NCBI RefSeq assembly: GCF_001899075.1
Contig: NZ_MKVA01000011.1
Location: 620,001-684,000 of the forward strand
Reading direction: 5' to 3'
DNA from: Devosia sp. 67-54
Lineage (GTDB): Bacteria; Pseudomonadota; Alphaproteobacteria; Rhizobiales; Devosiaceae
Length of the DNA: 64,000 nt
Shown: piece by piece, positions 48,631 to 55,631 of the stretch
How the letters are laid out: every line of letters begins with the position of its first letter
How positions within the stretch are numbered: position 1 is the stretch's first letter
The notes under the pieces: model-generated
Told to the model about the DNA's origin: nothing
The model's database searches: none
What the model saw: the letters and a program-made list of their open reading frames with translations, nothing else
Program-made: the position numbers and the translations under genes

Positions 48631-50362
48631 TCTTCTGGCTGCCCTGGTGCTCGCCGCGGCGCTGCTCGCCGCCGGCTCCGCCGCCGCCATCACCCCGGTC
48701 GCCGCCGACGCCGCGCGCGCCGCCGTGCGCCAGCAGATCGTGCAGCAGCTCGGCCCCAGCCATTCCTACGCGCTGCTCATCGGCATCTCCGAGTTCGACA
48801 ATGCCGGCTGGCACGATCTGAGCGGCGTCGGCCCCGAGATCGAGAAGGTGGGCGCCGCGCTCACCGCGCAGGGCTTCACCATCGTCCCCGAAAGCCACAG
48901 CGGCCGCATGGACCACGCCACGCTCAAGGCGGCGATCGAGCGCTTCTTTTCGACCTACGGCCGGCGCGCCGAGGACCGGCTCGTGGTCTATGTCGCAACG
49001 CACGGCTATTCCGATCCGTCGCGCCCCGACGCCGACGGCTTCCTCGTCGCCTCCGACGCCGGCGTGCCCAGCAACGGCACGCTGCCCAACGGCTATTCGG
49101 TGCACGAGCTCAGCGCCGCGCTCACCTCCATCGCCGCCCAGCACGTGTTCCTGTTCTTCGATTCGTGCTTTTCGGGCGCCATGCTGCCCGAGCCGACCCG
49201 CGCCAACGACACCATGCTGGCGTCCAAGCCGGTGCTGGCGCTGAGCCCGGAGACCGCGGCCTGGACGCGCGACCTCCTCGCCCACAATGCCCGCCTGGTG
49301 CTCACCGCCGGCAACGCCAGCCAGACCGTGCCCGATGTCGACAACCCGTTCGCCGCCGCCGTCGTCGATGCGCTCGGCGGCGCCGCCGACACCGATGGCG
49401 ACGGGCTGATCCTGGGCACCGAGATCGCGCAATTCGTGCGCGGCCGCGTCGCCCGCGCCACCCGCCTCGCCGGCCACGCCAACGATCCGGTGTTCGCCGT
49501 GCTGCCCAAGCTCGTGCCGCCGGTCGAGCCGCGCCCCGATCTGCCGGCCGGCGACAAGATCGACTACGCGCTGCAGGGCGATTTCATCTTCCTCAGCCCC
49601 GCCGGTCCGAAGCCCGCCGCCGAGGCCGGCCTCAGCGCGCAGCAGGCGCTGCTCAGGCAGAAGACGGCGCGGCTGGGCGCCGGCCAGTTCCTCGCCTGCG
49701 TCGATTGCCCGACCATGGTCACCCAGCCCGCCGCGCCGAAGCTGGCGCTGGCCTCGACCGAGATCACCTACGCGCAGTGGGATGCCTGCTATCGCGAAAT
49801 GGGCTGCCACCGTTATCTCAGCGACGACGGCTTCGGCCGCGGCGACCGCCCCGCCGGCAACGTCACCTGGCTCGACGCGCTCGAATACGTCACCTGGCTC
49901 GGCAGCAAGGCCGCCGCCGATGCGCCCTGCGACGACTACCGCCTGCCCACCGCCGCCGAATGGACCGCCGCCGCCCTCTATTCCACCGCCGGCCCCGTCG
50001 CCTGGGCCAGCGCCGTCGCCGACGGCCAGCCCGTCTGCTGGGGCTGCGGCGCCGGCGACGACGGCACCGCTGCGCTGCGCGTCGCTTCCGCGCCGGCCAA
50101 CGCCTCCGGCCTCTACGACATGCTGGGCAATCTCTGGGAATGGGTCGCCGATGGCGCCGATCCGTCCGCCCCGGCCTGCGATCTCACGGCGCTGCGGCAG
50201 TCCGGCCGGTGCACGCCCGGCCGCGTCATGGGCGGCTCCTACGCCACCCGCGCCGAGGCGCTCCCCGCCATCGCCGCCGGCGGCACCGCGCCGCGCACCG
50301 ACAACGCCCGCCCCTGGTCCTCCCCCACCCTCGGCCTCCGTGTCGCCTGCGATCTGAAATAG
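48617..50362 (+). CDS. Secreted caspase-like (C14) protease fused to FGE-sulfatase (SUMF1-like) domain
   Basis: Signal peptide; YALLIGISEFDNAGWHDLSGVGPEIEKVGAAL; VVYVATHGYSD (His); VFLFFDSCFSGAM (Cys); C-terminal EITYAQWDACYREMGCHRY...PAGNVTWLDALEYVTWLGSK...YRLPTAAEW...GLYDMLGNLWEWVAD...VMGGSYATR. GTG start overlapping the RyR gene by 14 nt. Confidence 0.88.
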   Translation: MRLRDLLAALVLAAALLAAGSAAAITPVAADAARAAVRQQIVQQLGPSHSYALLIGISEFDNAGWHDLSGVGPEIEKVGAALTAQGFTIVPESHSGRMDHATLKAAIERFFSTYGRRAEDRLVVYVATHGYSDPSRPDADGFLVASDAGVPSNGTLPNGYSVHELSAALTSIAAQHVFLFFDSCFSGAMLPEPTRANDTMLASKPVLALSPETAAWTRDLLAHNARLVLTAGNASQTVPDVDNPFAAAVVDALGGAADTDGDGLILGTEIAQFVRGRVARATRLAGHANDPVFAVLPKLVPPVEPRPDLPAGDKIDYALQGDFIFLSPAGPKPAAEAGLSAQQALLRQKTARLGAGQFLACVDCPTMVTQPAAPKLALASTEITYAQWDACYREMGCHRYLSDDGFGRGDRPAGNVTWLDALEYVTWLGSKAAADAPCDDYRLPTAAEWTAAALYSTAGPVAWASAVADGQPVCWGCGAGDDGTAALRVASAPANASGLYDMLGNLWEWVADGADPSAPACDLTALRQSGRCTPGRVMGGSYATRAEALPAIAAGGTAPRTDNARPWSSPTLGLRVACDLK

Positions 50363-50388
50363 CGCTCCAAAACCTGCAGTCGGCACCA

Positions 50389-50443
50389 CCTCCCCTCTCC
50401 CCTCCGGGGAGAGGGTGCCTTGCGCAGCAAGGCGGGTGAGGGG
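50389..50443. repeat. Dispersed palindromic repeat (type B)
   Basis: cctcccctctcccctccggggagagggtgccttgcgcagcaaggcgggtgagggg. Confidence 0.75.
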
Positions 50444-50510
50444 CCGTCGCAGGATCTCCAGCCGGCGATCCTCTGCGAGGGGGAGGGAAGCCTGACTGCA
50501 CCACCGTGAT

Positions 50511-50564
50511 CGCGGCTCCATCGCCCCCCTCCCCCTTGCGGGGAGGGGCCGGGGGTGGGGGCCG
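50511..50564. repeat. Type A dispersed repeat, exact 54-bp copy of 53589-53642
   Basis: cgcggctccatcgcccccctcccccttgcggggaggggccgggggtgggggccg at both sites. Confidence 0.95.
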
Positions 50565-50577
50565 AGTGCACCGCGTG

Positions 50578-52026
50578 TTACGTCGTCCGCCGCACCGCCT
50601 CGGCCGCGCCAACCTCGCGCAACAGCGCCACCTTCTCCTCCAGCGCCTGCCGCAGCCCGGCATGCGCCGCGAGCTCGCGCGGAAACACCCGCTCGATCGC
50701 GAGATACCCCGCGACCAGCCGCGCGGGGTCGATCGCCGCGAACTCTTTCGCCATCGGGTCCTGCACCGCGATCGGCTTGCCCGACAAATCCACGCCGCGC
50801 GCGTAGATCATCCACGCCGCCACCGCCAGCGCCAGCCGCTCGAACGGCGCGCCGGCCCTGAGCCGGTCGGCGATGGTTCCCAGCAGCCGCTGCGGCAGCT
50901 TCTGGCTGCCGTCCATGGCGATCTGGTAGGTGCGGTGCTTCATCGCCGTGTTGGAATAGCGCTCCAGCAGCTTGCCGGCATAGGCGTCGGTCTGCGCCGC
51001 GGGCATGCCCAGCGTCGGCGCGATCTCCTCCGTCAGCTCGTTGCCCACGAAGCGCCGGAAGTCGGGATTGGCGATCACCTCGGCGATGAAGTCGTAGCCG
51101 CACAAATAGCCCAGATACGCCATCGATGAATGCGTGCCGTTGAGCATCCTCAGCTTCATGCGCTCATACGGCGCCACGTCGCCCGTCCACTCGGCCCCGC
51201 CCAGCTCGAGCGGCGGCCGCGTGCCGGCCACGAATCTGTCCTCCACCACCCATTGCAGGAACGGCTCGCCCATCACCGGCCAGGCATCATCGAGCCCGAT
51301 CAGCGCCTTGACCTCGGCGCGGTCGGCATCGGTCGTCGCCGGCACGATGCGGTCGATCATGGTTCCGGGGAACGCCACATTCTCGCGCACCCAGCGCCCG
51401 AGCCCCGCGTCCACCGCTTCGGCGAATTCGGTGAACACCCGCCCGGCCACCTGGCCGTTGTGCGGAAGGTTGTCGCAGCTCAGCACCGTGAACGGCGCCA
51501 GCCCCGCCACCATCCGTCGCCGCAGCGCCTCGGTCACGATCCCCGCCGCCGTCGCCGGCTGCTGCGGATTGGCGAGATCGGCGACGATGTCGGGATGCGC
51601 CGCGTCCAGCCCGCCGGTCGCGGCATTGTAGCAATAGCCCTTCTCGGTCACCGTCAGCGACACCAATCGCGTCGCCGGGTCGGCCATGCGGCTCAGCAGC
51701 GCCTCCTTCTCGTGCGGCGCGTCGAGCACGCCCAGCACCGAGCCGATCAGCCGCGGCGACCGCTGTTCCCCGTCCTTGATCAAGAGCGTATAGAGCCCGT
51801 CCTGCGGCGCCAGCGCCTCCTTCGTGTCCGGTCGCCTGAGGCTCGCCCCGACGATGCCCCAGTCCGGCGCCTGCCGCAGCACGTCGTCGATCACCACCGC
51901 CTGGTGCGCCCGGTGGAAGGCGCCGATGCCGAGATGCACGATCCCCGGCGTCACCGCCCGGCGGTCATAGGCCGGAACCGCGACCCCCGCCGCGACCTGC
52001 CGCAGCGTTGCGTTGCAAAGTCTCAC
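50578..52026 (-). CDS. uxuB: Mannitol dehydrogenase family / fructuronate reductase-like protein
   Basis: GIVHLGIGAFHRAHQAVVIDDVL...VSLTVTEKGYCYNAATGGLD...VLSCDNLPHNGQVAGRVF...FPGTMIDRIVPATT...MKLRMLNGTHSSMAYLGYL; GTG start. Confidence 0.85.
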   Translation of the reverse strand: MRLCNATLRQVAAGVAVPAYDRRAVTPGIVHLGIGAFHRAHQAVVIDDVLRQAPDWGIVGASLRRPDTKEALAPQDGLYTLLIKDGEQRSPRLIGSVLGVLDAPHEKEALLSRMADPATRLVSLTVTEKGYCYNAATGGLDAAHPDIVADLANPQQPATAAGIVTEALRRRMVAGLAPFTVLSCDNLPHNGQVAGRVFTEFAEAVDAGLGRWVRENVAFPGTMIDRIVPATTDADRAEVKALIGLDDAWPVMGEPFLQWVVEDRFVAGTRPPLELGGAEWTGDVAPYERMKLRMLNGTHSSMAYLGYLCGYDFIAEVIANPDFRRFVGNELTEEIAPTLGMPAAQTDAYAGKLLERYSNTAMKHRTYQIAMDGSQKLPQRLLGTIADRLRAGAPFERLALAVAAWMIYARGVDLSGKPIAVQDPMAKEFAAIDPARLVAGYLAIERVFPRELAAHAGLRQALEEKVALLREVGAAEAVRRTT

Positions 52027-53423
52027 AGCCGATACGCCTCCTTGGGCAGCCGGTAGGCGAGGTCGCGCGCCACCTCGTGCGCCTCGTCCTCGCGCAGCCT
52101 GTGCTCGGCCACCAGCCGCGCCAGGTAGGCGCAGTCGATGCGCCGCGCTACGTCGTGCCGCGCCGGGATCGAGGGGAAGGCCCGCGTGTCGTCGTTGAAG
52201 CCGACGGTGTTGTAGAACCCCGCCGTTTCCGTCGCCAGCTCGCGGAAGCGCAGCATGCCCTCGGGGCTGTCGAAGAACCACCAGGGCGGCCCGAGCCTGA
52301 GCGCCGGATAGACGCCGGCCAGCGGCGCCAGCTCGCGCGCATAGCTCGATTCGTCCAGCGTGAAGAGGATGATGCGGAGCTGCTTTTCCATGCCGAAGCG
52401 GTCGAGCAGCGGCTTCAGCGCCGCCACGTAGTCGGTGCGCCTGGGGATGTCGAAGCCCTTGTCGGCGCCGAACGCCGCGAACGTTGCCGGCGAATGGTTG
52501 CGCCAGGCGCCCGGATGGATCTGCAGCACCAGCCCGTCGTCGACGCTCATTCGCGCCATCTCGGTCAGCATCTGCGCCCGGAACAGCTCCTTCTGCCCGG
52601 CATCGGCCTTGCCGGTGCGCACCGCATCGAACAGCGCCGCCGCCTCGCTTTGCGGCAGGTCGGCGGTCAGCGCGCTCGGGTGGCCGTGATCGCTCGCCGT
52701 CGCCCCCATGCTCTTGAAGAAGGCGCGGCGCTTCACATGCGCCTCGAGATAGCCGCGCCACGTGCCGGTGTCGCAGCCGGTGAGCGCGCCGAGCCGGTCG
52801 AGATCGGTGTGGAACGTCGCTTTATCGGGGTCCACCACCGTGTCGGGCCGATAGGTCGGCACCACGCGGCCGGCCCAGCCCGACTCGCGGATCGTCCTGT
52901 GCCAGCCGAGCTCGTCCACGGCGCTGTCGGTGGTCGCGATCACCTCGAGGTTGAAGCGCTCGAACAGCGCCCGCGGGCGATACTCCGGCGTCGTCAGCGC
53001 CGCCGCGATCGTGTCGTAGAGGCGGTCGGCGCTTTGCGGCGTCAGCGGCTCGTCGATGCCGAACAGCGCCTCGAACGTGGTGTCGAGCCAGCTCCGCGTC
53101 GGCGTACCGCGGAACAGGTAATAGTGCTCGGCGAAAATCCGCCAGATCGTCCGCCCGTCGGCCTCCACCGCACCGCCGTCGCGCCGCGGCACCCCCAGCG
53201 ACTCCAGCGTCGCCCCCTGGCTCACCAGCATGCGCGTCACGTAATGGTCGGGCACCACCAGCAATTGCGCCGGATCGGGAAACGGCAGGTTCTCGGCATA
53301 CCAGCGCGGCTCGGTGTGCCCGTGCGGGCTGATCAGCGGCAGCGTGCGGATGCCGGCGAACAGCCGCCTGGCGATCTCCCGCGTGCTGGGGTCGGCTGGG
53401 AACAATCGGTCGTCGTCGAGCAT
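52023..53423 (-). CDS. uxaC: Glucuronate isomerase
   Basis: LPLISPHGHTEPRWYAENLPFPDPAQLLVVPDHYVTRML...GYLEAHVKRRAFFKSMGATASDHGHPSA...LVLQIHPGAWRNHS...LRIILFTLDESSYARELAPLAGVYPALRLGPPWWFFDSPEGMLRFRE. Confidence 0.93.
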   Translation of the reverse strand: MLDDDRLFPADPSTREIARRLFAGIRTLPLISPHGHTEPRWYAENLPFPDPAQLLVVPDHYVTRMLVSQGATLESLGVPRRDGGAVEADGRTIWRIFAEHYYLFRGTPTRSWLDTTFEALFGIDEPLTPQSADRLYDTIAAALTTPEYRPRALFERFNLEVIATTDSAVDELGWHRTIRESGWAGRVVPTYRPDTVVDPDKATFHTDLDRLGALTGCDTGTWRGYLEAHVKRRAFFKSMGATASDHGHPSALTADLPQSEAAALFDAVRTGKADAGQKELFRAQMLTEMARMSVDDGLVLQIHPGAWRNHSPATFAAFGADKGFDIPRRTDYVAALKPLLDRFGMEKQLRIILFTLDESSYARELAPLAGVYPALRLGPPWWFFDSPEGMLRFRELATETAGFYNTVGFNDDTRAFPSIPARHDVARRIDCAYLARLVAEHRLREDEAHEVARDLAYRLPKEAYRL

Positions 53424-53512
53424 CGCAAAACCACTGTCTGGGAGGTAATGCACACTAGTATGCAAGCCGCCCCGCCGGTCAAGCCGCCGAACGGCTCCGG
53501 GAGACCGCCCGC

Positions 53513-53593
53513 CAAAATCCCGCGGGCCGGCCGTCGAACCAGAACCCCAAATCCCGCGGGCCGGCCGTCGAACCAGAACCCCAAATCCCGCGG
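53513..53593. repeat. Tandem repeat, 34-bp period, about 2.4 copies
   Basis: (cgcgggccggccgtcgaaccagaaccccaaatcc) phases at 53521, 53555, 53589. Confidence 0.92.
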
Positions 53594-53642
53594 CTCCATC
53601 GCCCCCCTCCCCCTTGCGGGGAGGGGCCGGGGGTGGGGGCCG
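53589..53642. repeat. Type A dispersed repeat, exact 54-bp copy of 50511-50564
   Basis: See 50511-50564. Confidence 0.95.
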
Positions 53643-53680
53643 CACCCACCGGGCCCAAGGAGGCATCCACGCCCGGCCGC

Positions 53681-55078
53681 CTACCCCTCCTCGGCGAAGC
53701 CGCGCGCCACCGGCGCCTTGGCCAGCCCCAGCGTTTCGAGCTGCCGCGCGATCCGCAGCGCGGTGTCCTCGCGCCAGGGGGCGGCGACGATCTGCAGCCC
53801 CAGCGGCAGAGCGTGGCCGTCGATCGCGATCGGCGCCGCCACCACCGGCAGGCCGACGAACGAGAACGGCTGCGTGAACAGCCCCAGATTGGGCCGGATC
53901 GGCATCTCCACCCCGCCGAACAGCGCCGTCTTCTGCCCCAGCTTCGGCGCCCGCATCGGCGTCGACGGCACCAGGATCGCATCGACGCCGTTGAACAGTT
54001 CCAGCATCTGGTCGCGGAACCAGCGGCGGAATTTCTGCGCCCGCTCCACCCAGCCGGCCGGCAGCAGCGCCCCCGCCAGCAGCCGGTCGCGCACCTCGGG
54101 GTCGAAATCGGCCACCCGCGTCCGCAGCCGGGTGGCGTGCAGCGCCGCGCCCTGGCTCATGCTGATCAGATATGCCGCCGCCCGCGCCGCCTGCACCTCG
54201 GGCAGGCCGATCCGCCGGCCGATCTCGAGCCGCCTCGCGACGGTCTCCATCATCTCGCGCACCTCGCCCTCGCCGCCGAGCGAGCCGTCGGCGATGGCCA
54301 GCCGCAATCCCGCCGCGCCGCGCGCCAGCCGTCCCGCCACCGCCTCCAGCGGCCGCCGCACCAGCGCCGGATCGTCGCCGTCGAAGCCCTGCAGCACGTC
54401 GTAGCTCAGCGCCAGATCCTCGACCGAGCGCGCCAGCGGTCCCACATGGTCGAAATCGGCGACGAACGGAAACGTGCCGCTGCGGCTCAGCCGCCCGAAG
54501 GTCGGCTTCAGCCCGAACACCCCGCACAGCGACGCCGGCACCCGGATCGAGCCATTGGTGTCCGAGCCGAGGCTCAGCGGCACCATGCCGGCCGCCACCG
54601 CCGCCGCCGGACCGGCCGACGAGCCGCCCGTCATATGGTCGAGCCCGTGCGGGTTGTGCACCGCCCCGTCATGCGCGTTCTCGCCGGTAAAGCCCGAGGC
54701 GTACTCGTCCATGTTGAGCGCCCCGACGCACACCGCGCCCGCCGCTTCCAGCCGGCCGACCAGCACGGCGTCGGCGAAGGCGGGGGCATTGTCGCGGTTG
54801 ATCCTGCTGCCGGCGCGCGTCGTCACGCCCTTGAGGTCGAACAAATTCTTCACCGCGAACGGCACGCCGGCGAGCGGCAGCGCCTTGCCCGCCCGCACCT
54901 CGGCATCCACCGCTTCGGCCCGCGCCATCGCCCGCGCCGAGGTCACGTCGGTGAAGGCGTTGACCCGGCCGTTATTGGCCTCGATCCGCGCCAGCGCCGC
55001 GATCACCACCGCCCGCGCGGTGGTGTCCCCGTTGCCGACGGCCCTGGCGATTTCGGCGGCGCCCGTGGTCGAGTTCAT
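53681..55078 (-). CDS. atzE: AtzE-family amidase (amidase-signature hydrolase)
   Basis: PLAGVPFAVKNLFDLKG...MTGGSSAGPAAAVAAGMVPLSLGSDTNGSIRVPASLCGVFGLKPTFGRLSRSG; adjacent small DUF4089/AtzG-like gene. Confidence 0.85.
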   Translation of the reverse strand: MNSTTGAAEIARAVGNGDTTARAVVIAALARIEANNGRVNAFTDVTSARAMARAEAVDAEVRAGKALPLAGVPFAVKNLFDLKGVTTRAGSRINRDNAPAFADAVLVGRLEAAGAVCVGALNMDEYASGFTGENAHDGAVHNPHGLDHMTGGSSAGPAAAVAAGMVPLSLGSDTNGSIRVPASLCGVFGLKPTFGRLSRSGTFPFVADFDHVGPLARSVEDLALSYDVLQGFDGDDPALVRRPLEAVAGRLARGAAGLRLAIADGSLGGEGEVREMMETVARRLEIGRRIGLPEVQAARAAAYLISMSQGAALHATRLRTRVADFDPEVRDRLLAGALLPAGWVERAQKFRRWFRDQMLELFNGVDAILVPSTPMRAPKLGQKTALFGGVEMPIRPNLGLFTQPFSFVGLPVVAAPIAIDGHALPLGLQIVAAPWREDTALRIARQLETLGLAKAPVARGFAEEG

Positions 55079-55263
55079 GCGCGATAGACCGGCGCGCTGT
55101 CCGTCTCGTCCTTGAGCGGCGCCTTTTCCAGCAGCGCGGCCAGCTTGCTTGCCGTCTTGAGGTGGGCTTTCACCCCGGCGCGCTGCTCGGCGGCGATCTC
55201 GAGCTTCACCACCGGGGCCATGGCGTCGATCCACTGGTCGAAATCGGGGAGTTTGCTCGGCAT
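55075..55263 (-). CDS. atzG: DUF4089/AtzG-like small protein
   Basis: MPSKLPDFDQWIDAMAPVVKLEIAAEQRAGVKAHLKTASKLAALLEKAPLKDETDSAPVYRA, overlapping the amidase start. Confidence 0.75.
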   Translation of the reverse strand: MPSKLPDFDQWIDAMAPVVKLEIAAEQRAGVKAHLKTASKLAALLEKAPLKDETDSAPVYRA

Positions 55264-55631
55264 TTCGGCTCGTTTTGACGCAAAGACGAGGGGTCTTGCC
55301 GATGCTACCCGCCCCACCGCGCCGAAAACAACCCAATCCGCGCCGCCAATGCACAAACGCCGGCACAAAAGTCGCGCCGCTCGGTCTCGGGGGAGGAGAC
55401 GGAGCGGCGCTTCAGGGTCAACAATCGTTCGGGGACAGCACATCAACGCGCCCGGCCGCCGGTGGTTTCATCGCTCGGGCGAAATATTTCGCTTAACCCC
55501 GGGTCAACCATGGGAACCGGCAATCGGGCGCCCTCCGGCCCCGCCGCCGTCCCGCTAAGCCAAACTTAAGGCGCCGCCATGAACACTGCCGCGATGGTCA
55601 GCCGGGGAACCCCCGCGGGGGCTGGGGCAGC

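Noticed and set aside
38734-50362. Prophage or transposon carrying the TIR/caspase genes
   Set aside because: No integrase, transposase, phage structural gene, tRNA or direct-repeat boundary was seen around the region.
53513-53593. Possible CRISPR array
   Set aside because: Period 34 bp with no distinct spacers; it is a simple tandem duplication and no cas genes are nearby.
52023-54527. 834-aa minus-strand ORF suggesting a UxaC fusion
   Set aside because: The upstream part is an out-of-frame reading of the amidase and repeats; uxaC starts at 53423.
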